Below are positions 1-9,174 of a DNA stretch of 64,000 nt, in pieces. Within the stretch, counting starts at the first letter, position 1. Each line of letters starts with the position of its first letter. The translations under genes and the position numbers were made by a program. The stretch comes from Polynucleobacter sp. MWH-Aus1W21 (GTDB lineage: Bacteria; Pseudomonadota; Gammaproteobacteria; Burkholderiales; Burkholderiaceae): positions 434,001 through 498,000 of the forward strand of contig NZ_CP061287.1 in assembly GCF_018687275.1 (NCBI RefSeq). The letters are read 5' to 3'. The notes under the pieces are model-generated. The model was not told the origin of the DNA and did no database searches. It saw nothing but the letters and a program-made list of their open reading frames with translations.

Positions 1-23
1 GAGTGCGGCATGAGGGGATTTGC

Positions 24-1673
24 TTAGAGTGCGTCAGCAGCATGATCCGCAAGACGAGAGCGCTCACCACGAGCTAGAGTCACGTGACCACCATGACGCC
101 AGCCCTTGAAGCGATCAACCACATAAGTTAAACCAGAGGAACCCTCAGTTAGATATGGAGTGTCGATCTGAGCAATATTTCCTAAACAAACAATTTTGGT
201 TCCGGGTCCTGCGCGGGTAACCAAAGTCTTCATTTGTTTTGGCGTGAGATTTTGCGCTTCATCAATAATGACAAACTTGCTGACAAAAGTTCTGCCGCGC
301 ATGAAGTTCATGCTCTTAACTTTAATACGTGAACGAATCAACTCTTGAGTGGCGGCACGGCCCCACTCGCCAGCGCCATCATCATTGCGTTGAAGGACTT
401 CAAGGTTGTCATCAAATGCGCCCATCCAAGGCTGCATCTTTTCCTCTTCAGTGCCTGGTAAGAAGCCAATATCTTCGCCAACTGGCACTGTGGCGCGGGT
501 GATGATGATTTCGTTATAGCGCTTGCTATCGAGAACTTGCTCAAGGCCAGCAGCTAATGCCAGCAAGGTTTTGCCGGTTCCCGCCTGACCTAGCAAAGTT
601 ACAAAGTCTACATCTGGGTTCATAAGTAAGTTCATGGCAAAGTTTTGCTCGCGATTACGGGCTGTAACACTCCACACATTATTCTTCTGGTGAGAGAAGT
701 CCCTTAATGTTTGTAAGAGAGCAGTCTTACCGTTAATTTCCTTAACTTGGGCATAGAACGGTGTAGAGCCATCAGGATTCTCTTGATAGACAAACTGATT
801 GACCAACATGCTTTGCACAGATGGTCCAGTTACTCTATAGAACATGGTGCCAGATTTAGAGTCGGCCCAACTTTCCATATCCTTGCCATGCTTTGGCCAA
901 AAATCTGCTGGCAAAGTCATGACACCAGCGTACATCAAGTCACGATCTTCTAAGACTTGGTCATTGAAATAGTCTTCAGCAGGCAATCCCAATGCACGTG
1001 CCTTAATACGCATATTGATATCTTTGGATACCAATACTACTTCTTGACCCTTGCGAGTTTTTTGCAGCTCGCTGACTACTGCCAGAATGAGGTTATCGCC
1101 TTTGCCTTCTGGAAGGCCTTCAGGCAATGCTTGTGTAGCAAGTTTTGTTTGGAAGAATAGGCGACCAGTCACATCTTGATTGCCTAACTTATTGAGGGGG
1201 ATGCCTTCATCCAAAGTGCCGCTAGTGCCTGCAATAAGCTGATCGAGTGATCTGCTGACGGTACGGGCATTTCGCGCAACTTCAGTCATTCCTTTTTTAT
1301 GGTTATCCAACTCCTCTAGAGTTGTCATTGGTAAATACAGATCATGCTCTGAGAAGCGGAATAAAGAGCTTGGATCGTGCATTAATACGTTGGTATCTAA
1401 AACGAATAGGCTTGGAGGCCCTGTGCGAATGACACGCTTTGGTTTTGCGGGCGCCGGCGCTTTGCTTTCACTGCGAATTGGGCTGCGGTCTAATTTAATT
1501 TTCTCGAGGGCTACCTCTGCTTCGGTCAAATCCTCGTCTGCATCATTGGTCCAATCAATCGCTTCCACTACCACCGGTTTTGCTGGAGCGGGGCGCTTCT
1601 TTAAGTCGGGAGTATCTTTGCGACTGAGTTTCACTTGATCAGCAATTTGAGTGGGGATTGGGGGCAGTGGCAT
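24..1673 (-). CDS. PhoH-family ATPase with N-terminal PIN domain
   Basis: Two-domain protein of 549 residues. A PIN-type ribonuclease fold begins near residue 90 with the acidic motif LDTNVL (about 92-97). A PhoH-type P-loop ATPase follows, with Walker A GQAGTGKT (about 362-369) and Walker B VIIDEAQ (about 468-474). PIN-PhoH proteins of this kind are thought to act in RNA metabolism; the exact role here is unknown. An ATG 39 bases upstream is possible, but the start at 1673 is preferred because a strong Shine-Dalgarno (AGGAG, 7 bases away) precedes it and the product then begins MPLPPIP. The linker before the PIN domain is rich in Pro, Ala and Lys. Two terminator-like hairpins lie just upstream of the gene, so attenuation is possible. 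Family call is firm; function is general. Confidence 0.9.
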   Translation of the reverse strand: MPLPPIPTQIADQVKLSRKDTPDLKKRPAPAKPVVVEAIDWTNDADEDLTEAEVALEKIKLDRSPIRSESKAPAPAKPKRVIRTGPPSLFVLDTNVLMHDPSSLFRFSEHDLYLPMTTLEELDNHKKGMTEVARNARTVSRSLDQLIAGTSGTLDEGIPLNKLGNQDVTGRLFFQTKLATQALPEGLPEGKGDNLILAVVSELQKTRKGQEVVLVSKDINMRIKARALGLPAEDYFNDQVLEDRDLMYAGVMTLPADFWPKHGKDMESWADSKSGTMFYRVTGPSVQSMLVNQFVYQENPDGSTPFYAQVKEINGKTALLQTLRDFSHQKNNVWSVTARNREQNFAMNLLMNPDVDFVTLLGQAGTGKTLLALAAGLEQVLDSKRYNEIIITRATVPVGEDIGFLPGTEEEKMQPWMGAFDDNLEVLQRNDDGAGEWGRAATQELIRSRIKVKSMNFMRGRTFVSKFVIIDEAQNLTPKQMKTLVTRAGPGTKIVCLGNIAQIDTPYLTEGSSGLTYVVDRFKGWRHGGHVTLARGERSRLADHAADAL

Positions 1674-1680
1674 GAACTCT

Positions 1681-1721
1681 CCTAAAAGAAAAAACCGCCA
1701 AGCGGAGTGCATTGACGGTTT
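1681..1721 (-). terminator. Terminator-like hairpin abutting the phoH ribosome site
   Basis: On the minus strand AAACCGTC (plus 1714-1721) pairs with GGCGGTTT (plus 1692-1699), one G-U pair included. A 14-base loop separates the arms, and a T-rich run TTTTCTTTT follows. It ends directly before the AGGAG of the PhoH gene, over 180 bases past the bcp stop. This placement looks more like a leader attenuator than a simple bcp terminator, but that is inference. Confidence 0.55.
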
Positions 1722-1749
1722 ATTACGAAACTGGTTACAGCGAGGACTG

Positions 1750-1773
1750 AAAAACGGAGAGGGTTACTCTCCG
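1750..1773 (-). terminator. Rho-independent terminator after bcp
   Basis: On the minus strand CGGAGAG, a 5-base loop and CTCTCCG form a perfect 7-bp GC-rich stem (plus 1755-1773), followed by five T residues (plus 1750-1754). It lies about 130 bases past the bcp stop and would end the arn-arnD-bcp transcript before the PhoH gene. Confidence 0.7.
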
Positions 1774-1905
1774 CACCTGATCTGAGATATTCAGGTTTAT
1801 GATTCAAACGGATTGTCTGACTTTCCCGTCGTTTACGGTGCATATGAATCACTTTACCCCAAATTTTGGGGTTTGCAAGCACCTCAGAATAAATTGTTGT
1901 AAAAA

Positions 1906-2373
1906 TTATTTGGTGGCTTGGGCTGCTTGTAACACTTCTGTCACATGGCCTGGGACCTTAAGACCGCGCCACTCTTTAACCAGATTCCCAGAGGAGTCAA
2001 ATAAGAAGGTGCTGCGCTCTACGCCACGGACTTGTTTGCCGTACATATTCTTCATTTTCATAACGCCAAATATCTGACAAAGCTTTTCTTCGGTGTCGGC
2101 AACCAACTCAAAAGGAAGTTGTAATTTGCTACGGAAGTTGTCGTGTGATTTGAGACTATCTCGGGAAACCCCTACTACTAGAGTATTGGCTTTGGTGAAT
2201 GCTTCAATGTTGTCTCTAAATTCACCGGACTCAGCTGTGCAGCCAGGAGTCATGTCTTTAGGATAAAAATAAAGAACTAGCTTTTTGCCTTTTGCGGATG
2301 CAGGTGAAAATGTCAATCCAGAAGTTGCTGGAATCGCACACTGCGGCATAGGTTTACCGATAGCTACTGTCAT
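1906..2373 (-). CDS. bcp: Peroxiredoxin of the Bcp/PrxQ group
   Basis: Thiol peroxidase of 155 residues, the usual Bcp length; reduces hydrogen peroxide and organic hydroperoxides in the cytoplasm. The peroxidatic Cys45 sits in the motif TPGCT, and a conserved Arg/Thr environment follows (VERSTFL). The residue five positions after Cys45 is Gly, so the close resolving cysteine seen in E. coli Bcp is missing. Cys99 in KLCQIFGV is the likely resolving partner, as in the other PrxQ subgroup. It lies 40 bases after arnD on the same strand and may be read through from the arn operon. A good terminator follows. Confidence 0.93.
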   Translation of the reverse strand: MTVAIGKPMPQCAIPATSGLTFSPASAKGKKLVLYFYPKDMTPGCTAESGEFRDNIEAFTKANTLVVGVSRDSLKSHDNFRSKLQLPFELVADTEEKLCQIFGVMKMKNMYGKQVRGVERSTFLFDSSGNLVKEWRGLKVPGHVTEVLQAAQATK

Positions 2374-2413
2374 GATGATCTTTCGTTGGTTGTCTCTACT
2401 ACTTATTGAATTA

Positions 2414-3331
2414 TTAGTTATTTTGAATGATTAATTCGCCGCTGCGATTAGGTATTTCACCCCAGGTCAGTGGCAATACCGCTATTTTATCTAGTTGTTT
2501 GGTGGCTTCCCAGGATTTATGAAGTTCGCCCATCGTGACCAGATCGTGGCCTTGATTTAGCCATCCAGCTAATAGCTGCTCAAATGCGGGTAATAACTTT
2601 TGACCTTCAAGCTCAGCGTGTAGCGTGAACACTTGGTCGTTGGGATTGCTTTGAGTAATCTCTAAAAGCTTTTTGACTGCACCAAACTCATCGGCACCAT
2701 CGATGCCAATCAGCTCATCAAAAGTAGGGAGTGTTGTTGGGTATTGAACATGCCTTGCTTTGCCAGAAGTTAGCTCAAGGCGATAGGGTACAAGATTGGG
2801 TTCGGCTCTACCATCAGAAGAGTAAGCAATCCCCCATTGGTCGAGCTGTTCAAAAGCTGCCGAATTCATTTGCCATCCAGCGGCGCCATAAGTAACTGGT
2901 GCATGACCAAAAATCTCTACAAATCGATCCCAACTTTTTTGCATCATGGACTTTGTCCATTGCGTATCTTGAGTGCGTACTGCATCTTGCCAGGCAACGT
3001 GATCCCAGGTGTGAATGCCAGTCTCATGACCCGCTTGATCAATAGCGCGCATTTCTGCTGCAGCCCTCTTGCCAATGTCTGGTCCGGGAATGAGCACGCC
3101 ATAGAGCAATGTCTTGATGCCGTAATGCTCTACAACAGAGGTGCGACTCACTTTTTTCAGGAAGCCTGGGCGGAATACGCGCTTCAAGGCCCAACCGGTG
3201 TGATCGGGTCCAAGGCTGAAAAGAAAGGTCGCCTTGAGTCCAAAACGCTCTAGAGTGCGAGCTAGATTGGGTGCGCCTTCTTTGGTGCCGCGTAAGGTAT
3301 CAACATCAACCTTGAGAGCAATCTTAGCCAT
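2414..3331 (-). CDS. arnD: 4-deoxy-4-formamido-L-arabinose-phosphoundecaprenol deformylase ArnD
   Basis: Polysaccharide-deacetylase (NodB) fold enzyme of 305 residues. ArnD removes the formyl group from undecaprenyl-phosphate-Ara4FN so the free aminosugar can be carried across the inner membrane. Metal-binding motifs are visible: LKVDVDT near the N terminus and IHTWDHVAWQD about residues 110-120. It follows the arnA decarboxylase half by 22 bases and is preceded by an AAAGG ribosome site. Its place as last gene of the L-Ara4N cluster supports ArnD over a generic deacetylase. Confidence 0.93.
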   Translation of the reverse strand: MAKIALKVDVDTLRGTKEGAPNLARTLERFGLKATFLFSLGPDHTGWALKRVFRPGFLKKVSRTSVVEHYGIKTLLYGVLIPGPDIGKRAAAEMRAIDQAGHETGIHTWDHVAWQDAVRTQDTQWTKSMMQKSWDRFVEIFGHAPVTYGAAGWQMNSAAFEQLDQWGIAYSSDGRAEPNLVPYRLELTSGKARHVQYPTTLPTFDELIGIDGADEFGAVKKLLEITQSNPNDQVFTLHAELEGQKLLPAFEQLLAGWLNQGHDLVTMGELHKSWEATKQLDKIAVLPLTWGEIPNRSGELIIQNN

Positions 3332-3353
3332 GAACCTTTAGGTTTACTTTCTC

Positions 3354-4400
3354 TTATTCTTTGTCAACTAAAGTGCGCGCTTTTTCTACGTCTTCGCGAT
3401 AGGCTTCAAAAATATTCTTGAGCGCATCGGACATCGTAGTAGTTGGCTTCCAACCTAGTTCGCTCATCGTATTGTCAATTGCTGGTACACGATTTTGAAC
3501 GTCTTGATAGCCCTCACCATAGTAGGCGCCAGAAGTAGTTTCCACAATCTTTACTTCATTGGCAGTCTTCGCATATTCAGGAATGCTGCGAGCAATTTCC
3601 AGCATTTGATTAGCTAGTTCACGAATAGAGTGATTATTTTTGGGGTTGCCGATATTGTAGATCTTGCCGTTAGCAACACCATCTTTGTTATCGATGATGC
3701 GCATTAAGGCATCGATACCATCATCAACATAAGTAAAGGCGCGCTTCTGGGCACCACCATCAACAACGTTGATAGATTCGCCGCGAACAATATGGCCCAA
3801 GAACTGAGTCACCACACGAGAGGAGCCTTCTTTTGGCGTGTAGATACTATCGAGACCAGGGCCAATCCAGTTAAATGGGCGGAATAGGGTAAAGCGTAAG
3901 CCTTCCATGCCGTAACCCCAAATTACTCGATCCATCAGCTGTTTAGAGCACGCGTAGATCCACCTTGGCTTATTGATTGGGCCATAAACCATATTGGATT
4001 GAGCGGGATCGAATTCGCCATCCTCACACATTCCATACACTTCAGATGTTGAGGGGAATACCAAGTGCTTTTTGTATTTCACTGCAGAGCGCACGATCGG
4101 TAAGTTAGCTTCGAAGTCGAGCTCAAATACTTTAAGTGGTTGCTGAACATAGGTTGCTGGTGTTGCAATCGCAACTAAAGGCAAGATGACATCGCATTTA
4201 CGAATATGATACTCAACCCATTCCTTATTGATGGTGATGTCACCTTCAAAGAAGTGCATGCGTGGATGGTTCACCAAGTCACCAAGGCGATCGTTTTGCA
4301 TATCCATGCCATAGACATCCCAATCGGTTGTCTCAAGAATGCGCTTGGAAAGGTGGTGACCAATAAAACCGTTAACGCCAAGAATGAGTACTTTTTTCAT
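3354..4400 (-). CDS. UDP-glucuronic acid oxidative decarboxylase (ArnA C-terminal half as a separate protein)
   Basis: NAD-dependent epimerase/dehydratase-type SDR of 348 residues, matching the C-terminal domain of E. coli ArnA along its whole length. It oxidises and decarboxylates UDP-glucuronate to UDP-4-keto-pentose, the first step of L-Ara4N synthesis. Visible motifs are the Rossmann GVNGFIG, the STSEVYG segment, PRWIYACSK (the Tyr-x-x-x-Lys pair) and QKRAF, equivalent to the QKRCF carrying the key Arg in ArnA. In enterobacteria this domain is fused behind the formyltransferase. Here the two are separate genes in the same order, with a 25-base gap and a GAGG ribosome site, so this is a real split and not a frameshift. 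Confidence 0.92.
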   Translation of the reverse strand: MKKVLILGVNGFIGHHLSKRILETTDWDVYGMDMQNDRLGDLVNHPRMHFFEGDITINKEWVEYHIRKCDVILPLVAIATPATYVQQPLKVFELDFEANLPIVRSAVKYKKHLVFPSTSEVYGMCEDGEFDPAQSNMVYGPINKPRWIYACSKQLMDRVIWGYGMEGLRFTLFRPFNWIGPGLDSIYTPKEGSSRVVTQFLGHIVRGESINVVDGGAQKRAFTYVDDGIDALMRIIDNKDGVANGKIYNIGNPKNNHSIRELANQMLEIARSIPEYAKTANEVKIVETTSGAYYGEGYQDVQNRVPAIDNTMSELGWKPTTTMSDALKNIFEAYREDVEKARTLVDKE

Positions 4401-4425
4401 CTTTACTGCCTCGTTTTAATCTAAT

Positions 4426-5295
4426 TTATTTGCTTGCTGGAAACCATTCCAAGATTTCTACTGCTTGATGGTCGCCGCAAATGCCGAATACCCGATTATC
4501 AACCACTTGGATGCCACAAACCTCAAGAGTGAGATTGGCTGGAAATGGCCCGTTTAGGCTGGTGCGGGCAACTATCATGGCCTTGCCTTCATGAGCTGTA
4601 AAGGCGCCTGGATAGGGCGGGGCAACGGCTCTAACCAGGTCGTGGACCTGTTTGGCCTTCTGATTCCAATGAATTTCCCCGTCAGCAGGCCTTCTGCCGC
4701 CAAAATAACTACCTTTTTGGAGTTCGTTGGGCTTGCGGGGGATGTTGCCTAGTATCAAGCTGGGAAGTACCTTTTCGATAACGCTTACGGCAGCCTGGCT
4801 TACCTTGCCAAATACATCGGTGGCAGTTTCATCTGGACCAATGCTGACGGCTACCTGCCCAACAATATCTCCTGCATCTGGCTTTGCTTCCATGACGTGT
4901 AAGGTTGCGCCAGTTTCTGTTTCGCCGTGCAAGATGGCCCAATTCACTGGCGCACGTCCACGGTATTTTGGTAGCAGTGAGCCATGCATATTGAGTGCGG
5001 CAATTTTTGCGCACTTCAATATCTGCTCCGGAATCATGAAGCGATAGTAGAAGGAAAAAATATAATCTGGTGCAAGTGTTTGCAGCCTCGGAATGAGGCC
5101 TACCAATTCATTTGCATTTGGTGTGATGCACGGAATATTTTTCTCGGCACAGAGTTTGGCCACACTCCCAAACCAAACATTTTCACTGGGATCATCTTGA
5201 TGGGTAACTACGAGGTCAACTTGTAAGCCGGCGCCAAGAAGCGCCTTTAGGCAATTAACGCCTACATCATGATAAGCAAAGACAACTGCGCGCAA
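4426..5295 (-). CDS. UDP-4-amino-4-deoxy-L-arabinose formyltransferase (ArnA N-terminal half as a separate protein)
   Basis: Formyltransferase of 289 residues related to methionyl-tRNA formyltransferase. It transfers formyl from 10-formyl-THF to UDP-L-Ara4N. The catalytic core is clear: Asn and His in NMHGSLLPKYRG and the Asp in MEAKPDAGDIV. The start is TTG at 5295, the base next to the TAA of arnC, giving zero intergenic bases; the read-through MRAVVFAYHDVG matches the ArnA N terminus. This tight junction suggests translational coupling to ArnC. The decarboxylase half follows 25 bases later. Confidence 0.92.
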   Translation of the reverse strand: MRAVVFAYHDVGVNCLKALLGAGLQVDLVVTHQDDPSENVWFGSVAKLCAEKNIPCITPNANELVGLIPRLQTLAPDYIFSFYYRFMIPEQILKCAKIAALNMHGSLLPKYRGRAPVNWAILHGETETGATLHVMEAKPDAGDIVGQVAVSIGPDETATDVFGKVSQAAVSVIEKVLPSLILGNIPRKPNELQKGSYFGGRRPADGEIHWNQKAKQVHDLVRAVAPPYPGAFTAHEGKAMIVARTSLNGPFPANLTLEVCGIQVVDNRVFGICGDHQAVEILEWFPASK

Positions 5296-6258
5296 TTATT
5301 TTTTCTCTAAAACAGTTTGCACAACATAGCGTGGACGTTTGCGAATTTGCTGATAAATGCGGCCAATGTATTCACCCAGAAGACCAAGCCCAAAGAGCAT
5401 CACGCCAATTAGGAAGAAGGTCAAAGCGAAAAGGGTAAATACACCCTCAACCTCAGCGCCCAGAACAAAGCGACGCACTAGTAGGTAGGCAAACAAGCTT
5501 CCTGCAGCAAGAGATAAAAGCATGCCCAGAATCGAAAAGATCTGTAGCGGCATGATGGAGAAGCCGGTAACCAAGTCAAAGTTCAGGCGAATCAACTGAT
5601 ATAGGCTGTATTTGGATTCACCTGCAAATCGCTCTTCATGTTTAACAGTGATCTCTACTGGGTTTGCAGAAAAGGTATATGCCAGCGCTGGAATGAATGT
5701 ATTGCTCTCATCGCATTGGCGAACTAGATCAATAATGCGGCGACTGTAGCCACGCAACATACAGCCTTGATCGGTCATTGTGATGCGCGTAATGCTTTCG
5801 CGCAAACGATTCATCGCACGTGAAGCAAATCTTCTGAAGAAGCTATCACGACGATCTGCGCGAATAGTGCCAACGTAGTCATGACCTTTTAATAGTTGCT
5901 CAGTAAGCGCACCAATTTCTTCAGGAGGATTTTGTAAGTCCGCATCCAGAGTAATGATGTATTCGCCTTTGGCGTATTCAAAGCCAGCCATGATTGCCAT
6001 ATGTTGGCCAAAGTTGCTATGAAATAAAACTGCGCGAGTGACGTCTGGGCGTAAATCCACTTGCTTGGAAAGAATGCCGGCGGAACGATCTTTGCTACCG
6101 TCATTTACGAAAACAATTTCGTAAGTAATTTTACGTTTGGCGGCGAGCGTATCAAGCGCCGGATAGAGGCGATCAAAGAGTGCTTGGAGACCATCTTCCT
6201 CGTTGTAAACGGGAATAACAATGCTGAGTGTTGGGTTGGCAACTAAATTTGCAGTCAT
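5296..6258 (-). CDS. arnC: Undecaprenyl-phosphate 4-deoxy-4-formamido-L-arabinose transferase ArnC
   Basis: Family 2 glycosyltransferase of 320 residues (E. coli ArnC has 322). It moves Ara4FN from UDP to undecaprenyl phosphate at the cytoplasmic face. The N-terminal GT-A domain shows SIVIPVYNEED and the metal-binding LDADLQNPPEE. Two hydrophobic helices near the C terminus (about 230-260 and 268-290) anchor it in the inner membrane, a layout typical of ArnC/DPM1-like enzymes. It lies between arnB and the arnA formyltransferase gene in the L-Ara4N operon. Little Shine-Dalgarno signal is visible before its ATG. Confidence 0.93.
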   Translation of the reverse strand: MTANLVANPTLSIVIPVYNEEDGLQALFDRLYPALDTLAAKRKITYEIVFVNDGSKDRSAGILSKQVDLRPDVTRAVLFHSNFGQHMAIMAGFEYAKGEYIITLDADLQNPPEEIGALTEQLLKGHDYVGTIRADRRDSFFRRFASRAMNRLRESITRITMTDQGCMLRGYSRRIIDLVRQCDESNTFIPALAYTFSANPVEITVKHEERFAGESKYSLYQLIRLNFDLVTGFSIMPLQIFSILGMLLSLAAGSLFAYLLVRRFVLGAEVEGVFTLFALTFFLIGVMLFGLGLLGEYIGRIYQQIRKRPRYVVQTVLEKK

Positions 6259-6300
6259 GCTGCAATTTTGCCTGATTCTCAGGGCTAAACCCCAATAACG

Positions 6301-7464
6301 TCAGTTTTTACGGTATTTATGCAAAATTCCGACCAATCCCCTGGCTATACGGCCAATATCCTCATCTGCCATCGCAGGAAATAAAGGAAGTGTGAGGATG
6401 GATTTACCAATTCGTTCTGCGACTGGTGTATCAGAGGTTTTATAGCCTTGGTTTTTATATAAAGTGAAACCTGTAATAGCGGGGTAATGAACGCCAGTAC
6501 CAATACCCAGATCTTTTAATTCAGTCATGACTTGGGCGCGATCAGTATTTAACTGTTCAAGCGGTAAAACTACTTGGAACATGTGCCAGTTACTTTCAGT
6601 AAAGTTTTCAACTGGAAGCTCCAACTTCAAATCCTCTAATGCGGCAGCTTTTAATTCAGTGCGAATGACATCAAAGTATTGACGGGCTAATGCTGAGCGA
6701 CGTGCTTGATATGCGGGTAGTTGTTTAAGTTGTTCAAGACCTATGGCTGCGTTGACATCTGTCAGATTATCTTTGCCGCCCAATACATCAACATCCATAC
6801 CATCCATGCCTTGGCGGGTTAACCCCTGAAGACGGAATTTCTCGGCAAGCTTTGCTTCATCTGCGTTATTAAGCACAAGGCAACCACCCTCAATAGTGGT
6901 GAGATTCTTGTTGGCCTGAAAGCTGAAGCTGACTAGGTCACCAAAGCTACCAATCTTCTTACCTTTCCATTGGGATCCAAAGGCTTGTGCAGCATCTTCG
7001 ATGACACGAAGATTGTGTTGCTTCGCCAGAGCATAGAGCTGATCCATATCAACAGGAAGGCCGGCCAGATAGACTGGCATGATTGCTCGGGTCTTTGGTG
7101 TGATTGCAGCGGATACTTTGTTGAGATCAATGTTACGCGTGACTGGATCAATATCTACAAACACCGGTTTAGCACCCACGCTCAAGACGACATTCGATGT
7201 TGCCACCCAAGAGATTGGAGTAGTAATGACTTCATCGCCATGCCCTATGCCTGCCACCTGTAAAGCAATCTTCATGGTTGCGGTGCCATTGGCAAAGCAG
7301 CGCACTGGGCGACCACCAAAGTATTCGCTTAGGGCTAACTCAAACTCAGCCAACTTCGGCCCAGATGTAACCCAGCCCGAACGCAATACTTTCGAAACAG
7401 CATCAATCGTTTCTTGATTGAAGCTCGGGCGCGTAAAGGGAATGAATACAGGGCTGTTAGACAT
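6301..7464 (-). CDS. arnB: UDP-4-amino-4-deoxy-L-arabinose-oxoglutarate aminotransferase ArnB
   Basis: DegT/DnrJ/EryC1-family PLP enzyme of 387 residues. It converts UDP-4-keto-pentose to UDP-L-Ara4N with glutamate as amino donor. Lys186 in SFQANKNLTT is the predicted Schiff-base lysine, at the place of Lys188 in Salmonella ArnB. EDAAQAFGS (about 157-164) provides the Asp contacting the PLP ring nitrogen. DegT-family enzymes serve several sugar pathways, but the arnT-arnB-arnC-arnA-arnD context fixes this assignment. It starts 18 bases after the arnT stop. Confidence 0.93.
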   Translation of the reverse strand: MSNSPVFIPFTRPSFNQETIDAVSKVLRSGWVTSGPKLAEFELALSEYFGGRPVRCFANGTATMKIALQVAGIGHGDEVITTPISWVATSNVVLSVGAKPVFVDIDPVTRNIDLNKVSAAITPKTRAIMPVYLAGLPVDMDQLYALAKQHNLRVIEDAAQAFGSQWKGKKIGSFGDLVSFSFQANKNLTTIEGGCLVLNNADEAKLAEKFRLQGLTRQGMDGMDVDVLGGKDNLTDVNAAIGLEQLKQLPAYQARRSALARQYFDVIRTELKAAALEDLKLELPVENFTESNWHMFQVVLPLEQLNTDRAQVMTELKDLGIGTGVHYPAITGFTLYKNQGYKTSDTPVAERIGKSILTLPLFPAMADEDIGRIARGLVGILHKYRKN

Positions 7465-7482
7465 GATGTTTCTTATATTACT

Positions 7483-9174
7483 TCACTGTGCCACATTCGA
7501 TATATCTGGATGTTTCACGATAACCCTGCGAGAGTCGCGATCAACTTCTTGCATTGGAAAATTCTGAGCCTGAAGAGCATCAAACTGTTCTGGAACCATA
7601 ATGGCATAGGCTGTTTGATCTTCTTTCCAGCGAGCTATGAATGCATCTAGGGTGGGCATCCAGAGCTCGGGTTCTTGATTGACGCCAAACTCGAGTTCAT
7701 CAGGAGATTCCACCATGATCATCGTTCTGCCTAAATAGAAAGGCACGGTGTGATCTAAAAGACGGATGGAATAGAAATTTACTTTCTCAGGAATGCTTGC
7801 TTTCACTCGGTCTACGAGATCAATGCCGGAGACTGCGCGACCTAAGGTCTCATGACCTGTTCCTGCGATGATGGTGCAGAGAAAAAACCCACAAGCAAAA
7901 CTCACAATACTTTGTATGCCATTACGTTTACTTTGCCATGCTGCATAAGTGCTAAAAATGATTAGCGCTGACAATGCAGCAATAACCCAGTATGTATATT
8001 GCGCATATGCATCAATCTCGTCAGGCCTTGCTTGTCTGCTAATGGTGTCCAGAAAGAAAAACCCAATACATCCCAAAATCGAGAAGCCTATTGTTTGTAA
8101 TTTCCAGGGTGATGCCATGGTGTTAGTGTGACCAAGCAAGCGATCTAAGCGAGTACCAATAATCAAAGCAAGCGCAGGAAAAACAGGAATGATGTAGCCG
8201 GGCAATTTGGAGCGTGAAACGCTAAAGAAAGCAAAGATCACTACAAACCAGCAAACCAACAGCCACCCAGCTGAAAACTCGCGGCGGCGCTCATTCCATG
8301 CTTGTGCAATTGCTCCTGGAACCTGCAGAAACCAGGGTAGCAGCCCAATCAGTAACAGTGGCACAAAGTAATAAATAGGGCCTGTTCTACTGTGGGCATC
8401 TTGAGTGAAGCGTTGCAGATGTTCATGAATAAAGAAGAATTCTAAAAATTCAGGATTACGCTGTGCCACCAAAATAAACCAGGGAGCGGTGATTGCTAAG
8501 AACAAAATAGTCCCACTAAATAAGCGTAGTCGAGTCCAAATTTTCCAATCCCAGGTGCTTAGTGAGTAAGCAACAAAGACCATCGCAGGTATTGCTGCCC
8601 CAATGATGCCTTTCGATAAAGTGGCGAGAGCCATAAATAGCCAGCAAGCCCACATCCAATTTCGATAGCTGTTTTTATTGTGAGAAGTTTGTGCAAGCAA
8701 GAGGCTGCATAGTGCAGCGACTAAAAAAGCGGACAAGCCCATGTCGAGTGAATTGAAGTGGCCACTGATAATCCACATTGGACTTGAAGCCAATACAACG
8801 GCCGCCAACCATCCTGCTCGAGCGTTATAAATTCGAGCGCCGGTAAATCCAACTAAGAGCATGGTGAGAAACCCAGTAAGCGCAGTCCAAATTCTTGCCT
8901 GCCAATCGCCAATACCAAATACTTGAAATGCTGCAGCAGTAGCCCAAACTTGTAATGGTGGTTTTTCGAAATACTTGTAGCCGTTGTATCTAGGTGTAAC
9001 CCAATCACCTGTAACGAGCATTTCGCGAGCGATCTCTGCATAACGTCCCTCGTCGGAAGGGATGAGGTGGCGATAGTTCAGAGTGCCAAACCACAGTAAG
9101 CCGTAAATAATGACCAGCAACAAAATCTTGCCTGGATGCAGTGCTGAGGACTGTCGAATTTGACCAAATTGCAT
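7483..9174 (-). CDS. arnT: L-Ara4N lipid A transferase ArnT
   Basis: Integral membrane glycosyltransferase (PMT/GT83 family) of 563 residues with many hydrophobic helices. It transfers L-Ara4N from undecaprenyl phosphate to lipid A phosphates on the periplasmic side, lowering surface negative charge and conferring resistance to cationic peptides such as polymyxin. The first periplasmic loop carries the acidic pair of PMT enzymes in SDEGRYAEIAREM, followed by NGYKYFEKPPL. Its ATG overlaps the TAA of the upstream Mth938-like gene by one base (TAATG), so the two are translationally coupled. Confidence 0.92.
   Translation of the reverse strand: MQFGQIRQSSALHPGKILLLVIIYGLLWFGTLNYRHLIPSDEGRYAEIAREMLVTGDWVTPRYNGYKYFEKPPLQVWATAAAFQVFGIGDWQARIWTALTGFLTMLLVGFTGARIYNARAGWLAAVVLASSPMWIISGHFNSLDMGLSAFLVAALCSLLLAQTSHNKNSYRNWMWACWLFMALATLSKGIIGAAIPAMVFVAYSLSTWDWKIWTRLRLFSGTILFLAITAPWFILVAQRNPEFLEFFFIHEHLQRFTQDAHSRTGPIYYFVPLLLIGLLPWFLQVPGAIAQAWNERRREFSAGWLLVCWFVVIFAFFSVSRSKLPGYIIPVFPALALIIGTRLDRLLGHTNTMASPWKLQTIGFSILGCIGFFFLDTISRQARPDEIDAYAQYTYWVIAALSALIIFSTYAAWQSKRNGIQSIVSFACGFFLCTIIAGTGHETLGRAVSGIDLVDRVKASIPEKVNFYSIRLLDHTVPFYLGRTMIMVESPDELEFGVNQEPELWMPTLDAFIARWKEDQTAYAIMVPEQFDALQAQNFPMQEVDRDSRRVIVKHPDISNVAQ

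Noticed and set aside
1756..1800. Thiamine pyrophosphate riboswitch remnant on the plus strand
   Set aside because: A CACCTGATCTG stretch recalls the 3' part of the TPP aptamer, but the CTGAGA part and the rest of the fold are not in place, and no plus-strand gene follows.
1856..1872. ACCCCAAA/TTTGGGGT inverted repeat as bcp terminator
   Set aside because: No T-run on either strand and the loop would be too short; the hairpin at 1750-1773 is a better terminator.
3354..5295. Frameshifted single arnA gene
   Set aside because: Both halves have their own start, stop and full domains with a 25-base gap and a ribosome site, so they are two genes.
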